Positions 12,196-23,500 of a stretch of 64,000 nt of DNA are shown piece after piece. Source of the stretch: Mesostigma viride (taxonomy: Eukaryota; Streptophyta; Mesostigmatophyceae; Mesostigmatales; Mesostigmataceae); NCBI GenBank assembly GCA_009746045.1, contig RPFO01000123.1:1509883-1573882 (forward strand), given 5' to 3'. The notes under the pieces were generated by a model that had not been told where the DNA came from, made no database searches, and worked only from the letters and a program-made list of their open reading frames with translations. Position numbers and translations under genes: made by a program. Each line of letters begins with the position of its first letter. Positions within the stretch are counted from its first letter, which is position 1.

Positions 12196-13403
12196 AGGAC
12201 AGGTGCCTCGATCCATCGCCATCGAGTGCATGCAGAACATGCACCGCCGGCATATCACCGCCCAGCTGAGGCGGTGAAGGACATTGCCGCCAAGCCAGCC
12301 CCCGCTGGCCCAGGCGACGACGCCGGCCCTCCCACCCAGCCCTGGGCGGACCTGCTCAAGCACAACGCCACCTCCACCACCTCCACCATCGCGGCACAGC
12401 TTAAGCAACAAGCCCTCGACCTCCGTGAGGAGGCCGACCGCGCACCCAGCGCAGCCACAATGTCATCGTCAAGCACTTCGACCAGCCGGCAGATGAGACC
12501 TCGACGACTCTTCTCACGGCATTTAAGCGCGACATTCTTGCCCCCATGCACCTTACTGTTGAGCTGCGGATGTCGGCTGTCCGCCTCCCCCGCGCGCGGG
12601 GTAAGGCTGGCCCGGCACCCGTCCTACTCACCTTTAAGTACATGGGGGACAAGCTGTTGTTTCTTAAAAACCGCAAGAAGCTCTCGAGGACTCACTTCAC
12701 GCTGGGCGACGACCTGACCCTGCCGGGCCCAGCAACAACGGCGACGCGAGCTATGGCCGACGTACCTACCTCCAGATACGGCAAAGCGCAGGGGGGAAAC
12801 CGGTATACTGGAGGGGGGGCCGCGTCATCCACGTCGACCACAAGCCTTGGCAGGCACCCCCAGTCTAGGGAATATAGCAGTAGTAGTGCATGTAGATTAG
12901 TAAGGCTTAGCCTACCACGCGGCCCGGCCCAGCGCATGTGCGCCCATAATGGCCATGGATGACGCATTTGAGAATTTAGCCACGCCGGCCTGCCAGGCCT
13001 GCCTAAAATGGGACCCCCCCCCATCTACGTTTCACCAGGGTGACCCCATTATATGGGGTCAGCTTCAATGCTTGGGCGTAGATGGATGTTGCATTAAGAA
13101 TTAGCTCAGCCCTGCCTGTACAGAGAGTTACTCTCTGATGAGAAGCCATGCCCTAGCTCTTGTATAGCCATGATGATCTTACCCCGGCCCCCATGACAGG
13201 CTCCCCTTAGCTGGGTGTTGCTTGAGACTCTGGGGGGTGCAGGTGCCGCTTGGGGCACCTTGAGCAAGTGTTGTTTACATTCCCACCCTTGCAGGAAGTA
13301 GCTTAGAATGTATTAAAAGCCATATGCCCTTTCTCTGGCCGATATGTGCTACATGCACTCCCAACGGAGTTATGTTAATTCCTAATTTATCAATTAAAAT
13401 TAA
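12196..13403 (+). mobile_element. Type A ORF1-bearing element, decayed, with 3' UTR and hairpin
   Basis: The plus-strand remains of an L1-like ORF1 run to about 12868 with several frameshifts. The conserved C-terminal block is visible: LPRARGKAGPAPVLLTF, then FLKNRKKLS, then a damaged DDLTL block and the YWRGA-type end. The 3' UTR follows directly with no ORF2. It ends in hairpin 13357-13370 (ACTCC-CAAC-GGAGT) and an AT-rich tail. Confidence 0.75.
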
Positions 13404-14268
13404 TGTGGTACCACCTCGACCGGCTCGGAGGCCGGCGGCTGCGCACCCCGGTGGAGCACACGGGGGACGGCACGGCGGCACCGGTCAGCCTTGACCGCTG
13501 GTTGGCCCACAATGTTTCCTTGACTGGTCAGTGGGGCTCGCGCCCCTCCCCCGCCGCTTCACCCCGAGACGGCCGCCCGTCTCGGTGTTGCCGGACCTTT
13601 TGTATGGAATTATGCTAGTTTGTGTGATTCGGACTAATCATTTTGGGCCTAGGTTGATGTATGAGATCTTCTAGGGGCCGGCGCAGTCACGCCGCGCTGC
13701 GTACTGTATAGCTGGTTGATCTTGTACTCATGTGTGGATCCTGTAGGCGAGGGTCGATGTCGACCCGTGGATCTTGTGGACTGTCTCGGAATTCTCTGGA
13801 AGGTCGGCGCCATATCGGCGCCACTTTGCCAGCTTGCTGGCTAGCCTAGGTGAAATTGGTCCGAGGACGAGAGTCTCGTCCTCTCAAGTGGTTCGATGAA
13901 TGTATTAAAGTGCGATGAAGCCTGCACATAGAACCTGGGGCAACTATCCATTTGTAATTGGTCTTGCTACTAGCCATTGTAAGTGTGTATTAAGTAGCTT
14001 GGCATCAAGTCGCGGTGCCAGATATCTCACGACCCCAGTCGTGAAGCGCAATCTGCATTAGGCCACCTTGATTCTTCCTAATACCGGCATAGTTGATCTT
14101 TCGCGACGTAGCTCAGGTTTAGGTGTAAATCCGGGCACGTTACACGAAGCGATTGTGATATTCACAGCTGAGTTTGGTGCCCAAACGTGAAAGTTATGAG
14201 CTCCGCCGACCGCCGTCAGCCATGGCTACCACGTGGCTCGTGGCTCAGCTCGTGGCTGTGGAAGCGCC
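13404..14268 (-). mobile_element. Non-coding, hairpin-rich repeat sharing the 5' leader of ORF1 elements
   Basis: The right end (about 14146-14268, read on the minus strand) matches the 5' leader of the ORF1-only elements (GCCATGGCTGAC..., ...CACGTTTG..., ...ATCACAATCG) and then diverges. The body has no ORF over about 70 codons. It contains many short perfect hairpins: 13405-13414, 13564-13585, 13751-13766, 13806-13822, 13828-13841, 13863-13883 and 14027-14044. It may be a non-autonomous derivative or a fusion of two repeats. Confidence 0.45.
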
Positions 14269-14477
14269 GCCGGGCTCCCCCGGGATAGAGCACTCAAGCT
14301 AGTTGTATAGATACAGAACAATAGATATATAGTACAAGTCTCGAGTACGTGGACACCTGTGTAGTACTCCTACACACACAGATCTCGAATGATTTATCTA
14401 GTGCAAAATCCGAATGGCTTGCATCACGCCCCGGAAAGGAGAACTTTTGCGGTTGGACTGTAGGTGTCAGCTGGCGA

Positions 14478-14581
14478 TAAGTAAGTAAGTAAGTAAGTAC
14501 TAGCTTGTGTGTCATGCGCAAAGGCATGCCACGAAGTACTATGCTAATCGAGATCATTAGAAAAAAATTGAGAGAGAGAGA
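14478..14581 (-). mobile_element. Family D LINE 3' end, 104 bp, with target-site duplication
   Basis: The insert is flanked by the perfect 10-bp duplication cagctggcga at 14468-14477 and 14582-14591. On the minus strand it carries the family D 3' end (AGTACTTCGTGGCATGCC...) and a (CTTA)n tail. A longer relative lies at 60561-60745 in plus orientation. The 14269-14467 stretch to the left holds nothing I recognise. Confidence 0.75.
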
Positions 14582-14591
14582 CAGCTGGCGA

Positions 14592-14652
14592 CGAATTAAT
14601 TAACTAGACTCGTGCTCCCGTTGGGGAGTCACGGAGCATTAACCCCGATGGA
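14592..14652 (-). mobile_element. Type C LINE 3' end, interrupted; resumes at 16637
   Basis: Tail, hairpin (CTCCCCAACGGGAG on the minus strand) and the start of the GGAT seed. The seed is cut by the ORF1-only element and continues at 16637-16735 with GTGCAAACAGTCCTACCGG. The two halves together make one 3' end, so this is a nested insertion. Confidence 0.8.
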
Positions 14653-16636
14653 TGGATTAATTAATTAATTAAAAAAGGAACATAACTCCGTTGGGAGTAT
14701 ATGTAGCACATAGCCCATGCAGAGAAGGGGCATATGGCCTATCATACATTCTAAGCTACTTCCTGCAAGGGTGGGAATGTAAACGACCCTTGCTCTCGGT
14801 GCACCAGGGCACTTGCAGCCCCATGATCTTCAAGCTATGCCCAGCGAAGCTAGGGGAGCCTGTCATGGGGGGGAAGATCAGCATAGCTAGACAAAAAAGC
14901 TAGGGCATGGCGTCTCAGCAGAGAGTTACTCCCTGCATGGGCACAACATAACTAAATAAAGCTAGGCATCATCTGGAGTGTGGCACATCATAGGCACACA
15001 TGTACATGATTAAATAAAGCGCGTGGCTTAGCTGGGATAGTGCCTCTAGGAGGCGTTCATGTACATGGCCACGGTCTATCTATTCTACACTACTACTGAG
15101 CACTGTATTCCCCTAAGCTGGGGCGTCTGGAGTCGCTGGGGCCGCGGGGGTCGCCTGCCAGGGCTTGTGGCCGACGTAGATGGCCGCCCCCTTCCAGTAC
15201 ACCGGCTGCCCCGCCTTGGTCTGCCGGAGCTGGAGGTAGGTCGGCCATAGCTCCCGTCGCCGTTGTTGCTGCGCCAGGGTCAAGTCGTCATCAAGGGTGA
15301 AGAGAGTCTTCTCGAGCCGCTTGCGGCGTCTGAGAAAAGAAATCTTGTCCGCCGGGGTCTTAAAGGTGAGAAGGAGCGGGGGCGCCCCTGCCTTACCCCG
15401 CGCGCGGGGAAGGCGGTGGGCGACCAGCTCGATCTCACCGTGCGACCAAGGATTTCTCTCTCAAACGCACGCGTAAGCTTCTCGGAATTCTCACCTTCCT
15501 CCATCATTGGTGAAGTTCTTGACAATGACGTTGAGGCTGCGCTTGGCGAGCAGCCTCGGCCTCCTCGCGGAGGTCAAGCGTCTGCCGTTGGAGCTGCATG
15601 GGCTGCGACGGCGGAGGTGGTGGAGGTGGTATGTTGCTTAAGCATGTCCGCCCAGGTGGTGATGGGAGGAGCATCGCAGGCCAGGCCAGCAGGGGCTGGC
15701 TTGGCGGCAATTTCCTTCACCGCCTGGGCGGTGAGGCCTGCGGTGTTTTGCAGGACCTCGATGGCGATTGCATTGTCTTTAAGGCGCTGGTCAATGTCGA
15801 GGAGCTGGGCTTTGATGTCGGCGGTGGAGGTGGAGGTGGCAGTGGAGGTGGAGGCGACGGCGGTGGAAATATGAGGAAGTTCAGCAGTCAGCGTGCCACC
15901 GATTGCGGCTACGTCGGCAGCAAGGGGGGTCACGTGCTGCTGAAAGGCTTCCGTGAGGATGGAACGGAATGTGGCTGCGGAGATGGTGGGGGACCAGATC
16001 TCGCCGTCAGACTTCGATCTGGCTGGAGGAGTGAGCAGAGAATTGAGATGCTGAAGGTCAGGCCGGTTGTAGTGGAGGCCCGTCAGTGCTCAGCAGATCT
16101 CGGCATTGAATCCTGCGGCCATTTGGCTCGAGAAGGCGATTGATGCTGTGAAGGTGGAGGCACAGCTCAAGGAGCGAGGCGTAATCCCCGAGGAAAATGC
16201 CCTCTAGAGCAGTGCACGGGGCAATGTTGTACCAGTCGTAATCGTCGACATTGAAGGTTTTTAGCTTGAAACGCGGTTCACGTGGAAAGGATGAGCGGCT
16301 GCGTTTAGGTTCTGGCGATGCCGATGGCGAGGCCGCGGAGGAGTGAACCACTAACGCTTGGCTAGGGTCACCGTGGCCTGCGAGGCCGGGAGGCGAAGCT
16401 ACAGCCGGAGCTGCAGGCGCATTGGCTTGGCTCATCGCAGTTTCCAAACTGCGATTCGTCGAGAGGCGTTTGCTCATCGTATATTATTGCGTAATAGCTT
16501 CGGAAAATTATAGCAGCATGTGCGTCGTAGAAAGACGCATCGATTGTGATATTCACGGCTAAATTCGGTGCTCAAACGTGAAAGTTATGAGCGCCGCCGT
16601 CAGCCATGGCTACCTCGTGGCTCGTGGCTCGTGGCT
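14653..16636 (-). mobile_element. Full-length ORF1-only LINE-like element, decayed copy
   Basis: About 2.0 kb. From the minus-strand 5' end: leader with CACGAGCCACGAG at about 16620-16636, ORF1 from ATG at 16477, stop at 15113, a 3' UTR of about 430 bp, hairpin at 14685-14698 (ACTCC-CAAC-GGAGT) and a (TTAA)n tail. No ORF2 is present. Both boundaries match those of the intact copy at 33798-35767. It is inserted into the GGAT seed of a type C LINE. Confidence 0.8.
15113..16477 (-). pseudogene. ORF1 of LINE-like element, frameshifted
   Basis: It starts MSKRLSTNRSL, closely matching MSKRPSTQRSL in the intact copy at 35621. The N-terminus is Ala/Pro-rich with ASPEPKRSRS. A coiled-coil-like middle (IDQRLKDNAIAIEVLQNTA) and the C-terminal nucleic-acid-binding block follow in shifted frames. 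Breaks occur near 16058, 15600 and 15500. It resembles L1 ORF1p architecture (coiled coil, RRM-like and C-terminal domain); assignment is by motif only. Confidence 0.75.
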
Positions 16637-16735
16637 GATGGATGGATGGATGGGTGCAAACAGTCCTACCGGTCTATCTATAGTACATCAGCTACCTACG
16701 ACATCTATCTAACAGCATTCTAACTACAACGATGA
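16637..16735 (-). mobile_element. Type C LINE 3' UTR, right half of interrupted copy
   Basis: GGAT units followed by the conserved GTGCAAACAGTCCTACCGG and an AC/AT-rich stretch. It completes the copy started at 14592-14652 and is truncated about 100 bp in. Confidence 0.75.
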
Positions 16736-16892
16736 CTTAGGATGCCTTAGGATCAGGAGACGTCCGTCCTATAGTCAGCAAAAGTGGGTGTGAGAGGTCC
16801 CCAGTTCGATTCCGGCTTGGATTCATTTGCAGATCGCGTTTTCCGCGGACCGGCACTGAACGCAAATGGTTTTCACCTTTGCGGCGTGCCAA
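16736..16892 (+). repeat. tRNA-related (SINE-like) fragment, copy 1
   Basis: It contains a canonical pol III B-box, AGTTCGATTCC (16803-16813), in a tRNA 3'-half context (GAGAGGTCCCCAGTTCGATTCC). A 3' part with CATTTGC...GCAAATG inverted repeats follows. A second copy lies at 39967-40100. No intact D-arm or anticodon arm is visible, so it is not a functional tRNA gene. Confidence 0.5.
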
Positions 16893-16894
16893 AA

Positions 16895-17835
16895 CAGAGT
16901 ATTAATTAATTAATTAATTAATTAATTAATTAATTAATTAAACTCGTGCTCCCGTTGGGGAGTCACGGAGCACCGAAGTGCTTTTAATCCCTGTGTGTGC
17001 ACTACAGGAGAAAGGGCAGAGACCCCCAGTCTCCTTCATGCCAAAGGCATGCCCCAGCTGCATTCGGGCGCGCTATAGCTAAACGGACACGCTAACGATC
17101 CGGCAGTCTAAGGGTGCAATAAGACCCATGTGAGCATATCATAGCAAGTCCTGAGCGTGGGCAAGTAATCTGAACATAGCCAGGGCGTAGCATGGCTGTA
17201 CTAGGACTAGGCTAAGGCTATGGCTGGTTGTGTACCGTGCGTTGGCGGCACGTGACTAGGTGTGTTGGCACAGCTAGGCAACATTCTAGGCATGGCTGCC
17301 TTAGCGGCAGTGACGCCAATGGTTACAAGCTAGGGCTATTGCTATTCTAGCCCGCTGGGGGCGTCCACATCTTGTGGTTGATCATCAGGTCCCCGCCCCT
17401 CCAGTACACCTTGGGCTTCTGGGGGTCCTGCTTATGGCGGAGGTATTCCGGCCACAGGTCGCGTCGCTGCTGTTGCTGAGCGGGGGTGAGGTCGTCATCC
17501 AGCGTCCAGGTGAGGTCGTGCAACCGCTTGCGACGAGAGAGGAACCGCTGCTTATCCTCAGGGGAGGGGAACTGGTGAGTAGGACTGGTGGGGGAGCCGC
17601 CTTGTCCCGTGAGTGGGGAAGGCGGTGGCACCCACGCAGTTCTACCTCACCTACCAGGCCCATGAGGGTAAGAAGCTGGTTCCTGAGCTCGTCAGCAAGA
17701 GAGGTTTACGTCTCACCTGGTTTCTGGGGGAAGCGACGTAGCACCACTCGGCACTCGCGGCGAGCGCGGTCGGTGACCTCCCGTTGCTGGGCCTGGCGGT
17801 GGTCCTGGACAGCTCCTGGAGCTTTGTGGCGATGA
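16895..17835 (-). mobile_element. Type B ORF1-bearing element, 5'-truncated
   Basis: Minus-strand ORF1 C-terminal half (about 17347-17825; blocks RRKRLHDLTWTLDDDLTPAQQQQR and VYWRGGDLMINHKMW; one frameshift). The 3' UTR follows directly, then GCACTTCGGTGC, the CTCCCCAACGGGAG hairpin and a long (TTAA)n tail at 16899-16938. Confidence 0.8.
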
Positions 17836-18255
17836 AAACAGAGTATAGATGGGGGCAATTGATTATGGGATAGCTTAGGCATAAGTGAAATGATAAATAA
17901 TTATAGCGCACGGCGTTACAGTACGTACCTTCAATTAGCGCACCTTGTGGCCATCAGCTTGCGCCTTAGCCGACGTCTTGAGCCCACCTCGTGCCTTTGT
18001 AGCATAAGCTATCTGTCAGCCTACCTAAGATATTGCATAGGTTGTACATATTGCACCCACGTACTATGTTACGCCCCAGCACCATGCTGTGGAGAGAGCA
18101 CTCTGTGGCCTGCCCACTTGCGGCAGTGAGAAAAGCTCTAGAGCCCTGGCGCCCTCCCTTCTTGTTGTGTGTATCGGGTTGAAGGTTCCTTTACTCTGTA
18201 TCGGTATTGGCACCCACGTGACGCAGTCACGTGCTTATTCATTAATTATAACAAT
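17836..18255. other. No recognised feature
   Basis: About 420 bp of unique-looking sequence between the type B element and the family E repeat. I see no convincing ORF, splice-site chain or repeat. Confidence 0.5.
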
Positions 18256-18606
18256 CCCTTTTCAGTGGTTTTCCATGTGCGGGTATTTCCTCGTAAATGG
18301 TGGGAGAGCGATCGCAGCAATCATGCTCACCACTAGACACTCCCGGCCAGTTAGGCTCGAAACACACGCCCTGATCAAGCAAGCTGTTTCCGGCCCCGCC
18401 GTCTAGGTCATCTAGTCGCTCTACAAGTAAGCTAGCCAGCCATAATTTCAATGCACAAGGTTACACATTTTGATCCATCACCATTCATATTCATCATCCT
18501 GAACGACTCGAACACGCGGACAAGATAACGGCAGGCTCGAGCTACCATGGTCCGGATTCTCCCGATTTCTGGCCTGCGCTGGTTGTCTCCTTGATAATAA
18601 TCCCCG
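18256..18606. repeat. Family E interspersed repeat, copy 1
   Basis: Non-coding repeat spanning CCTTTTCAGTGGTTTTCC to GGTTGTCTCCTTGAT. It is shared with 51416-51927 and partly with 39470-39545 and 39720-39966. It contains the intact pre-insertion site taatttcaatgc, which is occupied in the 39.7-kb copy. Confidence 0.75.
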
Positions 18607-19650
18607 ATAGACCCGCGTGACGCAGTCATGTGCAAAGTTGATAGCTCAATTATTTTAACCTTAATGGCTGTAATAAAATTCAAGGCATGTGCGCCCTTGA
18701 AATCAGGATCAGGTGTTTAGGTTTTCAGCTATGTATAGAGACAGGCCAGCTCAGGCGATGCCCAATGACTTTAGTTCCGGACTGCATCCATACTATGACT
18801 AGGCCTGCATCCATCTTGCCGTGACTGCATCCAAATGTTCCGTGATGCATGCCTACGTCACATGCTCCAGAACTGCACACCCCGCGCAGCTGGGCCTGTA
18901 CGCTACATCCAAATGGCCAAGTAATTAGCTAAACTAAACAAGCTCAAGAATGCAGCGTGCTACCAACAAAAGCTGCTCAAGCTATCTAGATGTCGGTCGA
19001 GTCCTGCTTCATCCGGAAAATTTATGGTTACTGGGCCGTTGTATGGTGCTGCAAGCTGTGGCTGTACAGCCACAGTCAATACAGCAGCTCCAGGAACCGA
19101 AGCTCTTCTTCGCCAGCCTCTTTGTCGACCGTTTGAACCTCAAAAAATTCTGGTTTTGGAGGTTTTTCCCCCTAACGCAGAAGACATTCATGTACATTCA
19201 GGAGGGCCACACCCGACATGCGGCAGAGCCAGCCGCAACAGGATTGCCAAGTCAGAAAGCACGGCCAGGAACTAATAGGGACAATATCAATCAATCCATA
19301 CCACTGTAAAGTTTGAATAGAGCCCCATGAACCCTGCCTTGTCCAACTTTAATGTGTGCAGCATCTCACAACTGACATCGTTTGTTCAAGCAAGGGCGTC
19401 ATCACATCAGTGCTACGGATAAGGTTACTCCGTAGGGCCCCTCGGCAGGAGAGCGTTACAAATTCGGGCATCCGCTACCAGGGACTTGTCCCAGGTGACA
19501 AAAGTGCGCTCCCTTCCTGTCCCACATGCTTCGATCCATGATGCACAACATACAGTACATCCGTCCAAAGCTGCCACTCTCAAGAGGCCATGTGATGAGT
19601 ATCATCCATGCCTTCCGTGCATGTACACTTACGTACTGACTTGCTTACTT
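18607..19650. other. No recognised gene
   Basis: Open frames up to 119 codons occur on both strands (for example 18950-19309 plus). None shows a domain or splice-consistent continuation. An inverted CTGTGGCTGTACAGCCACAG hairpin sits at 19057-19076. Confidence 0.4.
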
Positions 19651-20268
<618 letters not shown>

Positions 20269-20531
20269 TTATGTGTATCATAGAAGCTGAAGGTCCTTGA
20301 TATACCATCCTTGCTCGTCTACAAGAGGGAGATGGAATACCAAACGCGATGAGGTTGTTTATTTGAACCGACAAACAATAGGGATAGGCTCATATGTTTG
20401 AAACTTAAATGCAAAGGTTGATGCAAAAGCGAAGAATTTGTTTGCGGCATGCTTAGCAATCCTGATTCTGGTGACAAAACTGCCCGTGTCAAGCTCAACA
20501 ACGCCACCCTATTGAAGGCGCCCTTGCCCGG

Positions 20532-23500
20532 CTAAGAGAGCCCGCCCATTGTTTCCTCGCACACAACCACCAACCCAGCTGTAACTGCGACCCTGGCATT
20601 CAAGGTCATGTGGTCCCAACACCACCCTTGCCTGAACCCTCCATCCCAGGCACAGGCATCGTGGCCCGCAGGGCGATTCTGACGCAGACCACATGCATCG
20701 GAAGTAAGGATGAGTGACTATGGAAGTAAGAACGTGTGAATGTAGGAGCTGGATAACCTCATCGTTATTCTTCCATGCGCAAACGTCCCTTCCTTGCACT
20801 GAAGATTTTACCTACCCGGCGAGACGGCCCCATCACAAAATGACAGGAGCATTGGCGAGGGGCTGGAAGAGACGAAACTTACCTCCTCGTACGCGGGATA
20901 GCGCAGAACCGTCTCGTCAAGCAGCCAGCCGTAGGCTCCTTGGTTGTAGACGTAAAAACTGGCCGGACAACCCCCGCAAACACATTAGCGAGAGAGAAGG
21001 TGGAGCACTGCTCTGTTAGGCAGGGAGGTTAGGCAGGGAGAACTTGCCTTGACAAACAGGAGCAACGGGGCAACCAATCATAGGCTTTGTGACATGCTAG
21101 GATGAACACGTGGCATGGCAAAGTTCCAACAGGACAATCCACTGCAATGGCACGCTGATGCCACCGAGTCATCCGCATGGCCATTGAAATGGCACGAACG
21201 TTGGAAAATAGAGCACTAAAATCAGCATCTCCAATGTTCGCAGTGTCAACTAGGTATGCACTCTGGCATAACGGCGGGTGGCCTTCACAGGGAAGGCTTG
21301 CAAGCAGCGCCCATGAAGGACCATGCCACCTATGCAATCCGCCCACACTGTCACACAGCAGGCCCAGCACAGGACGAAGCAACCCGCCGTGGTAGGGATG
21401 CGCAAGGTGTTCAGCGCGTTCAAAGCCAGGAATTCTCCATGCAGTGTGTGCAGAGAACATGCATATCCAGTCCCTGCAAGGGCAATCCATGTGCCGCCTG
21501 TCATGCCATGCCCATGTGCCCCCCCCCCCCCCCCCCCCATCCCGCCCTGGTGCTGCTCGCTGCTGGTGAAACCGAAGGGTATTACTTGTGAACTTTAAGC
21601 ATGCCTGAGCATTGTTTGCCACCTGCCCACCAGACACATGCAGACTCTCGACCTTGTACTACCAAGTACAGAACTCAAGTTGTCCGCCCCCCCTCCATTC
21701 CCTCTCCCCTTTCCCCCCCATACTATGAATGTCACCAAAGCCCCCTGTGATATTGTCAAACATAGAAGTAGGCCAACTTTGCGTTATCGGGTTATAGCTA
21801 GCCACTAAGAAGAGGATTTCAAGCAATACTACAACAGCCCTCCAGCTATGCTAGCGAGGTGCCTTCTGTTATTGCTTCCGCCCCTTTGCACCTAAGGTAC
21901 CCTGTGCGGCTCCAAAATGTACATCTCAAATCTCAATGTGAGCAAGCAGTGGAAGTGGCATCCTTTGCACGTCTCAAAATAATGCAACACGCCTGGAATA
22001 CCCCAGATGGTTGTGCAGACAAGGATTTCTAATAAAGCTGCAGAGAGCCAACGGGCGCCCGCCTCGGGCCTCTCTGAAAAGTTGGATGCATGCCACCCAG
22101 CACTGTGGGTGGCCTAGACACCACTGGGCTCACAGCGCACAGCTGAACTCACACGGTATTGCCCATGCTCGGATCACCAAGAATTCTCACACACAGTGCA
22201 CATATTCGCGGGACTAGCCAGGAAAAAAATTGTAAGGCTCGCCAAGGCCACACATCCCCCATGACCCCCCATGCCACACAATGCCCCGCCCCGCGTCCAT
22301 GCTTCCAGCAGCCGTACCGTTGGAAGCCGTTGTCTGTCGCCACCTGTGCCGCCCAGCGAGCGCGCCGGTTGGTGCGGCCTGCATGTGGGTCAATGCTTGT
22401 TTATGTCAGCACACCCAAGCACAGCCACATGGGCGGGAGTGAGCATGTCTCGAACAGGACGCCCGTGAGTGAGATGGTGAGTGCTACAGGGAAGTACACA
22501 TTAGAGGGAACCGACAGCTGGCCCAACCCATGCAGGTGCGGCGCCCTGGCCGTCAACATGGCAGCAACAGGGGGCATGATAGGTTATTGCCAAGTCCGCC
22601 AGGTCTTCCCCCCGTTGACTGCCCCCAAAGCTTCCAGCTCTACCCCCCATTGCTTCCAGCCCTGACCCCCCATTGCTTCCAGCTCTACCCCCCATTGCTT
22701 CCAGCTCTAACCCCCCGTTGCTTCCAGCTCTACCCCCCGTTGCTTCCAGCTCTACCCCCCATTGCTTCCAGCTCTACCCCCCATTGTTTCCAGCTCTACC
22801 CCCCATTGCTTCCAGCTCTACCCCCCATTGCTTCCAGCTCTACCCCCCATTGCTTCCAGCCCTGACCCCATCATGCCATGTATTTTTTTAAGGCTCCCCG
22901 AATATCACATCGGTCTACCTCAGCTTCTCCCTCCCAACAACATCACTGCTGCCTTGCAATGACGCCATGCCTGACTTTCAACGGCACCTTGCCTGCCTTT
23001 TGACAATGACAAGATGCTTGCCTCACAACAACACCTTGCCTACCTTTTGACAATAACAAGATGCTTGCCTCGCAACAATACCTTGCCTGCCTTTTGACAA
23101 TAACAAGATGCTTGCCTCGCAACAATACCTTGCCTGCCTTTTCACAATGACAAGATGCTTGCCTCGCAACAACACCTTGCCTGCCTTTTGACAATAACAA
23201 GATGCTTGCCTTGCAACAATACCTTGCCTGCCTTTTGACAATAACAAGATGCTTGCCTTGCAAAAACACCTTGCCTGCCTTTTGACAATAACAAGATGCT
23301 TGCCTTGCAAAAACACCTTGCCTGCCTTTTCACAATGACAACATGTTTGCCTCGCAGCAACACCTTGCCTGCCTTTTCACAATGACAAGATGCTTGCCTC
23401 GCAACAACACCTTGCCTGCCCAGCACCAACACCGGCGCAGAAACCTACAGTGCAGCACGACGACGTCCGACTTGCCGAACTTTGGCACACCGAAGTCCTC

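Noticed and set aside
16803-16813. A tRNA gene
   Set aside because: Only the B-box/T-arm half is recognisable; the T-stem is mismatched and no anticodon arm is seen.
22318-23460. Donor TGTAG|GTTTCT for rhodanese exon 6
   Set aside because: It breaks the frame into exon 7; CACT|GTAGGT keeps phase and restores the active-site loop.
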